NCBI GenBank assembly: GCA_964446285.1
Contig: CAYUNT010000086.1
Coordinates: forward strand, 1-17,827
Direction: 5' to 3'
Length of the DNA stretch: 17,827 bases
Source: CAYUNT01 sp964446285
GTDB lineage: Bacteria; Sumerlaeota; Sumerlaeia; SLMS01; CAYUNT01
Made by a program: the position numbers and the translations under genes. Shown here piece by piece: positions 8,451 to 14,983 of this stretch. Under the pieces are notes generated by a model, which did no database searches, was not told the DNA's origin, and saw nothing but the letters and a program-made list of their open reading frames with translations. Every line of letters begins with the position of its first letter. The stretch's first letter is position 1.

Positions 8451-8456
8451 TTTTTT
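8431..8456 (+). terminator. Terminator-like hairpin inside the repeat
   Basis: A perfect 9-bp stem, CTTGGGCGA / TCGCCCAAG, with a single-base centre is followed by G and six Ts (8451-8456). The form is a textbook intrinsic terminator on the plus strand, although so tight a loop would open by one or two pairs in RNA. No plus-strand gene ends nearby: the region upstream is antisense to the membrane-protein gene. It may stop antisense or read-through transcription, or simply be the repeat's own palindrome followed by a chance T-run. Confidence 0.4.
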
Positions 8457-8627
8457 CCGCACTCTGAACAGTTCCTGGCCTCCCCCTCTCCACGCGCTCT
8501 CTTCTCCGCGCTCCGCGCCTCGGCAAATTCACGAAAAATGCCAATGGCCCCAATCGCTTGACCAATAGTCATTTATGACCTTATGTATTTATATGACCAT
8601 ATATTTCAACATTTTCATATCGCAACG

Positions 8628-8663
8628 GGTCCCATCTGTCTCATGGGTCTCAAAAGTCCCATT
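8628..8663. repeat. 9-base tandem repeat, consensus GGTCCCATN, four units
   Basis: Four successive 9-base units fit GGTCCCATN. The first (GGTCCCATC) and last (AGTCCCATT) are closest to consensus and the two middle ones carry more changes. The same 9-base unit recurs at 14903-14938 inside a coding sequence. It follows directly on an AT-rich island. Similar GGTCCCAT/GGACCTAT strings occur as dispersed repeats in other uncultured genomes, from memory. Confidence 0.55.
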
Positions 8664-9214
8664 TTTCTCCTGCTTCTCTCTGTATCCCCCTCCATCAACT
8701 CTCGCCGACCTCTCCCGCCAACTCATTTTTGTGTGAATTTCGGGGCTTAATGGGGCTACTTTTTTATTTCATCCTGGGCCAAAATGGCCCCGAATCCTCC
8801 GCAAACCCGCACGCAACCACAATATATTCAGTATTCTACGCTTCGTCAAAAAAAATCAGTCTTTCATTCATTTTTTTCTTGATGCTGTAGGGGGATTCGC
8901 GTCCCGATACATCGGGTTTATGGCGCGCCGTGCGTTGAAGCGCCGGACGCCGATTCGCCTAATCCGCAACTGGATCAGCGAATCCGCCAGCGCCCCGCCT
9001 CAGCGATGCGGAGAGAAGCGCCTGCCCCGCGGCTGGTCCCGCGTCCATCCCGGACCGAACCATGAAACCTCGCAGGCTGCGACCCTTCGCCAGAAGCGAT
9101 CCGGCTCTTCCGCCTTAATCGCGCCGAGGAGGATACGATCTCTCTCCCGGGCCGGAATCCCACGGTCCATTCACTCTCCAGCGGAACTCTCCGTTCCCGC
9201 TCTTTTTCTCGGAA

Positions 9215-9237
9215 GGAATCAGGGATTATCCCGTTCC
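9215..9237. promoter_or_regulatory. Imperfect inverted repeat in the leader of the OmpA-like gene
   Basis: GGGATTATCCC (9222-9232) is a perfect 5+1+5 palindrome. It is flanked by GGAA on the left (9215-9218) and TTCC on the right (9234-9237), which would extend the stem with a small bulge. It lies 36-58 bases before the start codon. It could be an operator or a leader hairpin. No sigma-70 promoter was convincing around it, so the role is a guess. Confidence 0.25.
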
Positions 9238-9272
9238 CCATACACAGATCCTGCGAAAGGAGAAATGCTACA

Positions 9273-10352
9273 ATGAAGCGTTTCACGTTACCGTTCCTGC
9301 TCCTGCTGTCGATTGGGCTGCTGCTGAGCGGCTGCTCTGCGACGCAAAAAGGCGCCGCGGCCGGAGGCCTCGCCGGCGCCGCCATCGGAGGCGCGTGGGG
9401 CTACAATGCCGCCACGGCGCTGACCACCAGCCAGGCCGCATTGATCGGAGGCGGTGCCGGTGTTGCCGGCGGCGCTCTGATTGGCGATCAATTCGACCAG
9501 AAGAATGCCAGAGACTCCAAACGCGACATGGAAAACCTTCGCGCCCAGCTCCAGGACCGCGAGGGCACTCTTGCCGCGAAAGAATCCGAACTGAGCCAGC
9601 TGCGCGCCGGCAATGACCCGCGTGTCAGCGAACTTCAGGCCCAGGCCGACCAACTGCGCGCCTCCCTGAACGATCTTTCGGCGAAACATGCGGAAGCCTC
9701 CGCTCAATCGGCCCGCTTGGCGTCTGTTGAACAGGAATACAAGGACACCCAGGAACGCGCCGCCAAACTGGCCGAGGAAAATGCCGAAATTTCCGCGCGC
9801 CTTCGCGATGTCGAGTCGCAGCTTGCCCAGAAGGAAGCCCAGCTGACCTCGCTCAGCTCCTCGGTCCAGGAAAAGTCAACCGCCGTCCAGTCGCTCCGCG
9901 ATCAGCTGCAAGACCTCAATGTGCAGCTCGATGAAACCAACCGCGGCCTTACCATGACGATTCTCGATCAGCTGCTTTACGCCCCCGGCAAAGCCCAGCT
10001 CAGCCCGGAAGGCAAAGTCCTGATCGGCAAAGTCGCCGCGATTATCCAGCGTGAATTCCCCGGACGCGAGATCATCGTCGAGGGTCACACGGACAATCAG
10101 CCTATCCGCCACTCGAGCTGGGCGTCGAACTGGGAACTCAGCTCGGCGCGCGCACTGGGCATCGTTCACGTCCTCGTTGGCGATCATGGCTTTGATCCTG
10201 CTAAAATCTCCGGAATGAGCTTCGGAGAGTTCCGCCCCGCCGCCAGCAATGACACCGCGGAGGGACGCCGCCTCAACCGCCGCTCCGTCATCCTGATTCT
10301 TCCCGAGAAGATGGCTTTCCAGAAACAGGTCGCTTCCGCATCCGGACAGTAA
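9273..10352 (+). CDS. OmpA-family lipoprotein with glycine zipper and coiled coil
   Basis: Predicted outer-membrane lipoprotein of 359 residues that anchors the outer membrane to peptidoglycan. It starts with a signal peptide and lipobox LLSGC (lipidated Cys21). Next comes a glycine/alanine-rich glycine-zipper segment (about 27-70), a long charged coiled coil (about 75-225; repeated LRAQLQDRE, SQLRA and AKLAEE heptads), and an OmpA/MotB-like peptidoglycan-binding domain (about 228-345). That domain carries VEGHTDN (269-275), NWELSSARA (286-294) and NDTAEGRRLNRRS (326-338). Asp274 and Arg293 fit the known diaminopimelate-binding pair. The start is well supported by AAAGGAG (9256-9262), 10 bases before ATG. 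A hairpin with a T-rich tail follows at 10395-10448. The Pal protein of the Tol-Pal system is shorter and lacks the coiled coil; no tol genes are nearby. Confidence 0.93.
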   Translation: MKRFTLPFLLLLSIGLLLSGCSATQKGAAAGGLAGAAIGGAWGYNAATALTTSQAALIGGGAGVAGGALIGDQFDQKNARDSKRDMENLRAQLQDREGTLAAKESELSQLRAGNDPRVSELQAQADQLRASLNDLSAKHAEASAQSARLASVEQEYKDTQERAAKLAEENAEISARLRDVESQLAQKEAQLTSLSSSVQEKSTAVQSLRDQLQDLNVQLDETNRGLTMTILDQLLYAPGKAQLSPEGKVLIGKVAAIIQREFPGREIIVEGHTDNQPIRHSSWASNWELSSARALGIVHVLVGDHGFDPAKISGMSFGEFRPAASNDTAEGRRLNRRSVILILPEKMAFQKQVASASGQ

Positions 10353-10394
10353 GATGCAACGGCATGGCCCGTTCTGGTAAATCCAGGCGCTTCA

Positions 10395-10448
10395 CCCCGG
10401 GCGCCCGGCGGCTTGAATCCCAGGCTCCGGGCGCCCGGTTTCTTTTCT
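10395..10448 (+). terminator. Probable intrinsic terminator after the OmpA-like gene
   Basis: The 12-base palindrome CCGGGCGCCCGG occurs twice, at 10397-10408 and 10427-10438. The copies are self-complementary and so can pair with each other as a 12-bp stem with an 18-base loop. TTTCTTTTC follows the second copy. It lies 45 bases after the OmpA-like stop and just before the next gene's ribosome binding site, so attenuation rather than full termination is possible. Confidence 0.55.
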
Positions 10449-10461
10449 GGAGAATTCCCTC

Positions 10462-11370
10462 ATGATCCGCGCTCTCGCCGTTCCTCGCCATGCAGTTTCC
10501 CGCAGATTTTCTCCGCGCTCCCGCCGCCGAGGGGTGGCGCGCATGGGCGCGGCGGCTGCGCTTTTCCGCCGACTGGCGCTTCTTGGCGCGTTGTGCGCCG
10601 CCCTCGCCGCTTGCAGCCCTCCTGTCAAGGACACTGGATATCTGGACTCCTACCAGAACTTCGATCTGGCCAACAAGCGCAGCGTAAAAATACGATCCAC
10701 GGAGGCGCTGAGGCAGTTCACCGCGCCCGCAACAGCGCCCTCGGCGGAAACCACGCCGTCGCTCCTTGCCGCCGCCGCGCCCAGCCCCACTCCTGGCGCC
10801 GCTCCCGCCGCCTCCGCTGGCGCAACCTCCTCCACGCCCGCGCCTGCGGAGCCGCCTTACATTTTTGTCGTCCTCCCCACGCGCTGGGAGGCCGTCACGA
10901 AACTTGGCCAAAAAGAGCGCGATGACCTTCAGCGCCTTGCGCGCGACCGCATTTACACATGGATTGGCCGTGGCTATCCGCCGCCCACGTTTATTCGCTT
11001 CGAGTTGCTGCCGGGCGATCCGCTGTTGAAAAAGGGGCGGGTGGTTTTTGTCGAATCCTGCGTGACGGAACTCAAAAGCGGAATCGGCATTTTGCGCTAT
11101 CTGATTGGATTTGGACTGGGCGAGGTTGAGATGCAGATCGAAGGCCGCCTGCGCGAGAAATCGCCCGCCGGGCCGGTGCTGGCGGAATACGCCATCCGCG
11201 TGTCGCACAACGGCTATCCGCGCATGGGCATTAATGTGAAGTCGCTGAGCGACTCGTATTGCTTCAAACACGCGGCCAATACTTGCGCTTATGAACTGGT
11301 TAAATATGCCCGCAAGGCGCTCCAGCCGCCGCCCCCGCCGCCGGGATGGAAGGCAATGAAGTTTGACTAG
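10462..11370 (+). CDS. Putative DUF4410-like lipoprotein
   Basis: Predicted lipoprotein of 302 residues, function unknown. A hydrophobic signal segment ends in the lipobox LAAC with Cys51 when counted from ATG 10462. An Ala/Pro/Ser-rich linker follows (about 85-130), then a globular domain (about 133-290). It contains LPTRWEAVTKL, a motif GILRYLIGFGLGEVEMQIEG (200s) and a C-terminal helix after two cysteines (YCFKHAANTCAYE). The GFGLG motif and following strands resemble DUF4410-type lipoproteins; I hold that loosely. Two starts are possible. ATG 10462 has GGAG 9 bases upstream but gives a 50-residue, arginine-rich signal. ATG 10543 has GAGGGG 8 bases upstream and gives a normal-length signal of 23 residues. 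I list the longer form, though the shorter is chemically more usual. The protein ends in a polyproline run and GWKAMKFD. Confidence 0.7.
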   Translation: MIRALAVPRHAVSRRFSPRSRRRGVARMGAAAALFRRLALLGALCAALAACSPPVKDTGYLDSYQNFDLANKRSVKIRSTEALRQFTAPATAPSAETTPSLLAAAAPSPTPGAAPAASAGATSSTPAPAEPPYIFVVLPTRWEAVTKLGQKERDDLQRLARDRIYTWIGRGYPPPTFIRFELLPGDPLLKKGRVVFVESCVTELKSGIGILRYLIGFGLGEVEMQIEGRLREKSPAGPVLAEYAIRVSHNGYPRMGINVKSLSDSYCFKHAANTCAYELVKYARKALQPPPPPPGWKAMKFD

Positions 11371-11698
11371 AACCCATTTGTGGGCAATCGTCTGCCCAGC
11401 GCGGAACCCCCGCCCGCGCCTTTGAAACAGGGACTTTTCCGCCTTTGCCGCGCAAGGTTCAGGAAATCTCCTTGGCGCGGCGGGGAGGTCTCGCGCAAGG
11501 TGGCGCGCGCGCGGACTGCGAACCAAGCCGCCGGGCCGCGTGGGATCGCGAGGCTCTGCACTCGCATCTTGCCGCGAATCTCCACTCTCGCTTCTTTCGC
11601 TCAACCTCCGCACTCGCCGATTTTTGTGAATATCCGCGCCCCGCCGCCTCTTTCCGCGAGGCGTAATTCAATCCCAGGCACTCGGACCGCTTACTTAC
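11371..11698. other. 328-base gap without a gene
   Basis: No coding frame here is convincing. A small inverted repeat, TGGGCA (11381-11386) with TGCCCA (11393-11398), follows the lipoprotein stop but has no T-run. The rest is GC-rich, with long GCGC strings near 11500-11520. ATTTTTGTGAATATCC (about 11620) is vaguely like the reverse complement of a stretch near 8525-8542 and may be a decayed repeat. No promoter or ribosome binding site for the following gene stands out. Confidence 0.5.
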
Positions 11699-13363
11699 GT
11701 GAATACTCCTTCCGAATCTGCCCCGCGCTCTTCGCCGAAAGCATCCTCATCATCCCACGCCGTAGCGGAACGCAAAACTTCGTTCGCGGGAAGCATGTTG
11801 CGCTCCGTCGCGGGGCTGGGCTTTTCACTAATTGTGCTGGCGGCCGGACTGTGGACGGCTTCCAAGGCCCTCGAAGCGGGATTGATGGGCGTGGTCTGGG
11901 TGGTTCAGGTCACGGGCAACGCCCCATCCGAAATGTGGGTCGATCCCTATTCCCCGCAACAGCAGGAATTGACCGCTCCGCAGACCGTTCCCGTCTCGCG
12001 GTATGCGCTGCACGCCGCTGGGGCGCTTGGGCTGGCTGTGCTGGGCGCGGGCATTACCTGGGGACTTTTGCGACTGCGCCGCCGCGCGCTTGGCGTCTTG
12101 ATCGAGACCTCGCTCACGCGCTTTGTCGGCACGCGATACATCCTTGCCCGCGAACGAAAAACCCTGCTTTCGCTCATCACCTTCATCAGCGTTTCGGGGA
12201 TCGCCGTCGGCGTAACGGCGCTCATTGTGGTCATCAGCGTGATCGAGGGATTCGACCAGATTCTCGTTCAGCGCACGATGGGCGTATTTTCGCACGTGGA
12301 AATCTGGCCGGCTAACTATGAGCGCGGACTGCCCAATTACGAACAGATCATCGCCAAGGTCAAAGGGATCGAGGGCGTAAAAGGCGCCTCGGCCATCATC
12401 AATCAGCAGACCTTTTTCCAAAAGGAAATCGGCATCGAGCGCGACCGCACGGGCGGCCTGCTGCGCGGCCTGGACCCCAAGGCGGAGTCGCAGGTGACGA
12501 CGATCATGGACAACATCCGCGCGGGCGGAACCGGATCGCCGGGCGATCGCGAGGTTGTGGTCGGCAACGAACTGGCGCGCCGTCTCGACGTGGCCGAGGG
12601 CGATACGATCTGGGCGCTCGGCAAAGTCGTTTCCAGCCCGCACCGCGGCGCAATCCCCAAACTCATGCCGCTCAAGGTGGTTGGGGTTTTTACGACGGGC
12701 CTCTACGACATCGACGGCACATTTGCCTACGCAAACCTCGACACGGTGCAGAAGCTTTTCGTGATGAAAGACCCCGCAACAGGCGGTGGACTGGCCTCTG
12801 TGGTCCACCTGAAAATCGACGACCCAAACAAGTCGTTCGAGGTGGCACGCCGTGTGGCGGATGCGCTCGGGCGCGGCTACTATGTGCGGACGTGGCAGCA
12901 GATTAATCCGCAGTTTTTCGAGGCGCTGCGCATGGAAAAAATGGCCATGTTCATCACACTGCTTCTGATCGTGCTCGTCGCGTCGTTCAACATTGCCGGA
13001 ACGCTCATCATGGTCGTGTCGCAAAAGACGCGCGAGATCGGCATCCTCAAGTCGATGGGCGCAACGAAAATGGACATTCTGCGGATTTTCCTTTTGCACG
13101 GGCTGATTATCGGCGTGGCCGGGTCGGGCCTTGGGCTGTCGCTCGGGTTGCGGCTATGCTGGTTCGTCGAGAAGTATATCGACAAAATCTACCAGCTGCC
13201 GGGCAATGTGTATTATGGGCTGGATCGGCTGCCGGTGGTGGTCGAGCCGCGGATTGTGGCGCTGATCCTGGGGGCGTCGCTGGCGATCAGTTTGGTGGCG
13301 TCGGTGATTCCCGCGGCGCAAGCCTCGCGCATGAACCCCGTCGAAGCCCTGCGCTACGAATAG
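11699..13363 (+). CDS. LolC/LolE-type lipoprotein-releasing ABC permease, N-terminally extended
   Basis: Inner-membrane permease of the FtsX/MacB/LolC class; LolCDE lifts lipoproteins off the inner membrane for transfer to LolA. The canonical protein begins at about residue 141 (RFVGTRYILARERKTLLSLI), with a TM helix at 157-182 (SVSGIAVGVTALIVVISVIEG). A MacB-type periplasmic domain follows (about 190-420), then the FtsX domain with three TM helices (about 432-545), the motif KTREIGILKSMGA and the end RMNPVEALRYE. Family members are usually about 410 residues. This one has 554 because of some 140 extra N-terminal residues with a Ser/Pro-rich start and two TM helices (about 37-60 and 104-125). 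The GTG start at 11699 has no clear ribosome binding site, so some extension could be untranslated; ATG 11795 would keep both extra helices. The neighbouring ATPase is not LolD. Confidence 0.88.
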   Translation: MNTPSESAPRSSPKASSSSHAVAERKTSFAGSMLRSVAGLGFSLIVLAAGLWTASKALEAGLMGVVWVVQVTGNAPSEMWVDPYSPQQQELTAPQTVPVSRYALHAAGALGLAVLGAGITWGLLRLRRRALGVLIETSLTRFVGTRYILARERKTLLSLITFISVSGIAVGVTALIVVISVIEGFDQILVQRTMGVFSHVEIWPANYERGLPNYEQIIAKVKGIEGVKGASAIINQQTFFQKEIGIERDRTGGLLRGLDPKAESQVTTIMDNIRAGGTGSPGDREVVVGNELARRLDVAEGDTIWALGKVVSSPHRGAIPKLMPLKVVGVFTTGLYDIDGTFAYANLDTVQKLFVMKDPATGGGLASVVHLKIDDPNKSFEVARRVADALGRGYYVRTWQQINPQFFEALRMEKMAMFITLLLIVLVASFNIAGTLIMVVSQKTREIGILKSMGATKMDILRIFLLHGLIIGVAGSGLGLSLGLRLCWFVEKYIDKIYQLPGNVYYGLDRLPVVVEPRIVALILGASLAISLVASVIPAAQASRMNPVEALRYE

Positions 13364-13377
13364 AAGACAGCAATGAG

Positions 13378-13465
13378 TCACCACAAAGACACCAAGGCAC
13401 GAAGGAAAATTTTGCCGCTTCGCGGAAATGCTCTTTCTCTTTGTGTCTTTGTGCCTTTGTGGTGA
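13378..13465. repeat. 88-base inverted repeat, ACCACAAAG family (MITE/REP-like)
   Basis: The left arm 13378-13408 begins TCACCACAAAG and the right arm 13434-13465 ends CTTTGTGGTGA. The outer 11 bp pair perfectly, and the remaining 20 or so pair with two mismatches, two G-T wobbles (in RNA) and a bulge. Each arm is itself a 9-10 base tandem of CACAAAGR. The centre holds a second small hairpin, CCGC-TTC-GCGG. It begins 14 bases after the LolC/E stop and ends 54 bases before the ABC ATPase start. No transposase is present. As RNA it would form a long hairpin that could end or stabilise the upstream transcript. Confidence 0.88.
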
Positions 13466-13519
13466 TTCCTCTTTTCCGCAAGCCTCAAGGAGCCGCGCCG
13501 CTGGCGCACGCATTTGCCC

Positions 13520-14983
13520 ATGACCGCCTCGGGATCAGACAGTCAGCCCCTTATCGAAGCCGCGAACCTGCGCAAGGTTTATCGCATCTACGAAAAACAG
13601 GCGTCGTCGCTGAAGGAAATGGTGGTGCGAAATTTCCTTGCGCCCGCGCCCAAGCGCGATCTGGTGGCGGTGGACGGCGCGTCGTTCACGCTGCGGCGCG
13701 GCGAATGCCTTGGCGTAATCGGCTCGAACGGCTCGGGCAAAAGCACGCTCCTCAAACTCCTCGCGGGCATCATCCAGCCCACCTCGGGAACGCTCGCGGT
13801 GCGCGGACGCGTGGCCTCGCTCATCGAACTCGGCGCGGGATTCCAGCACGAATTCACCGGCATGGAGAACATCTTTCTCCAAGGGCGCATCCTGGGCCTC
13901 GAGCGCTCGGAAATCCTCGAACGTCTCGATGACATCCTGGAATTTTCCGGCCTGGGCGACTTTATTCACACGCCGATCAAGCGCTACTCGACGGGCATGA
14001 TTGTCCGGCTTGGGTTCGCCATCGCGGCGCATTTCGATGCGGATATTTTCCTGATCGACGAAGTGCTTTCGGTCGGCGACGCAGTGTTTCAGGAGCGGTG
14101 CCTGAAGCGCATGGACCGCCTGCGCAAAGAGGGGCGGGCCTTTGTGTTTGTCAGCCACGACATGGGCCAGGTCGAGGCCGTGGCGGACGAAATCCTCTGG
14201 CTCGACAAGGGGCGCACCTTCCGCCAGGGTCCGGCGGATGAGCTGATTATGATGTATCACAATTCGCTCTACGAGGCGATTCAGGCGCGCGCCCCCGATG
14301 GCGAAGTGGATCACCTGAAGGTGACGTTTTCGCCCACCTCGCGCCTGGGATCGGGCGAGGTGCTGCTGCGGCATGTGGAGTTTCAGCGCGCGGACGGCAC
14401 ACCGGCGCGGCGGTTTTTCGCGGGCGAGGCGATGCGCATTGTGTTCGACATCGAGGTGATCGAGCCGCAGCCAGCCATCGAATTGCAGATCGCCATCTCA
14501 TCGATTCAGGAAAGCCATTTGTTCCTTGGGCTTTCGGGCCAGAGGATGCTGCCGGAATTCGAGCCGCGCACCTGGCGCGACCTGCCGCGCGGACGCCATC
14601 GCATCGCAGCGACGATTGATCCGGCGCATTTTGTTCCGGGCCATTACGCGCTCACGTGCATTGTGCAGCCGCCCTTTCCCGCCACGCGGTTTTTCGACGT
14701 GCATCTGAGTTTGTATCGCTTTGCTGTGGTGGAAACGCCCGAGGTTGGGCAAGCCTCCAGGTCTGCCTCTTTATTGCCCCCGCGGTGGGTGAATCCCACG
14801 ACGCCCGTCTATGCCCCGCCTTTCCGATGGGAAATCGAGGGCCAGCCCACTGCGGATACGGAGGCCACTGCGTATTCAGAGGTTCCAGAGCGCGCCAATA
14901 CACGTCCCGTTGATCCCATTGGTCCTATAGGTCCCATCGCTGAAAAGCCCGCTCCGCCCGAGGCGTCCAAGCCGCGCTCATGA
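13520..14983 (+). CDS. Polysaccharide-export ABC ATPase, Wzt/KpsT/TagH type with C-terminal domain
   Basis: ATP-binding subunit of an ABC-2 exporter for O-antigen, capsule or teichoic-acid-like glycans. Counted from ATG 13520 (487 residues): Walker A GSNGSGKST (68-76), Q-loop GFQHEFTGMENIF (108-120), signature YSTGM (156-160), Walker B DIFLIDE (175-181) and switch VSHD (211-214). KVYRIYEKQASSLKEM, ELGAGFQHEFTG and DEVLSVGD are hallmarks of this class and rule out LolD. Residues of about 265-410 form a Wzt-C-like beta domain, which in Wzt recognises the capped glycan end. A proline-rich tail follows (about 415-487). The partner membrane subunit (Wzm/KpsM) is not in the window. The start is uncertain: AAGGAG (13487-13492) lies 27 bases away from the ATG, and a TTG at 13514 is also in frame. 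The stop codon overlaps the next gene's ATG. Confidence 0.92.
   Translation: MTASGSDSQPLIEAANLRKVYRIYEKQASSLKEMVVRNFLAPAPKRDLVAVDGASFTLRRGECLGVIGSNGSGKSTLLKLLAGIIQPTSGTLAVRGRVASLIELGAGFQHEFTGMENIFLQGRILGLERSEILERLDDILEFSGLGDFIHTPIKRYSTGMIVRLGFAIAAHFDADIFLIDEVLSVGDAVFQERCLKRMDRLRKEGRAFVFVSHDMGQVEAVADEILWLDKGRTFRQGPADELIMMYHNSLYEAIQARAPDGEVDHLKVTFSPTSRLGSGEVLLRHVEFQRADGTPARRFFAGEAMRIVFDIEVIEPQPAIELQIAISSIQESHLFLGLSGQRMLPEFEPRTWRDLPRGRHRIAATIDPAHFVPGHYALTCIVQPPFPATRFFDVHLSLYRFAVVETPEVGQASRSASLLPPRWVNPTTPVYAPPFRWEIEGQPTADTEATAYSEVPERANTRPVDPIGPIGPIAEKPAPPEASKPRS
14903..14938 (+). repeat. In-frame copy of the GGTCCCATN 9-base repeat
   Basis: Four 9-base units fit the same consensus as the intergenic repeat at 8628-8663; the last (GGTCCCATC) is identical to the first unit there. 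Because 9 is a multiple of 3 the frame stays open, and the units are read as PVDPIGPIGPI in the C-terminal tail of the ABC ATPase, 15 codons before its stop. The array therefore adds a small Pro-Ile-Gly tail rather than breaking the gene. Confidence 0.6.

Larger units (their letters stand above)
8193..9272. other. Long intergenic region between divergent genes, repeat-rich
   Basis: About 1.08 kb without a convincing gene, between the membrane protein on the minus strand and the OmpA-like lipoprotein on the plus strand; promoters for both should lie here. From left to right: GC-rich sequence; an interspersed palindromic repeat with a terminator-like hairpin (8354-8456); a stretch near 8500-8545 that looks like degraded repeat (CTCCGCGCTCCGCGCCTC); an AT-rich island (about 8555-8625); a 9-base tandem repeat (8628-8663); C/T-rich sequence with A8 and T7 runs (to about 8880); a near-palindrome CCCGATACATCGGG (8903-8916); and the OmpA leader. 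Open frames here (for example 8920-9276) are rich in Arg, Ser and Pro, match no family I know and look spurious. Confidence 0.7.

Noticed and set aside
7950..8572. Open frames on both strands around 8000-8570
   Set aside because: They run through the interspersed repeat and give the familiar spurious GRDAR, GILPV and GKMP peptides.
8920..9276. 118-codon plus-strand frame before the OmpA-like gene
   Set aside because: Arg/Ser/Pro-rich, no family resemblance, no ribosome binding site, and it overlaps the leader and start of the OmpA-like gene.
10288..11613. 441-codon minus-strand frame over the second lipoprotein gene
   Set aside because: Arg/Gly/Ala low-complexity shadow; the plus strand has a lipobox, ribosome binding sites and a structured domain.
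13520..14983. Reading the ABC ATPase as LolD, partner of the adjacent LolC/E
   Set aside because: LolD is about 230 residues and of the MacB class. This protein has the Wzt/KpsT hallmarks and a large C-terminal domain.
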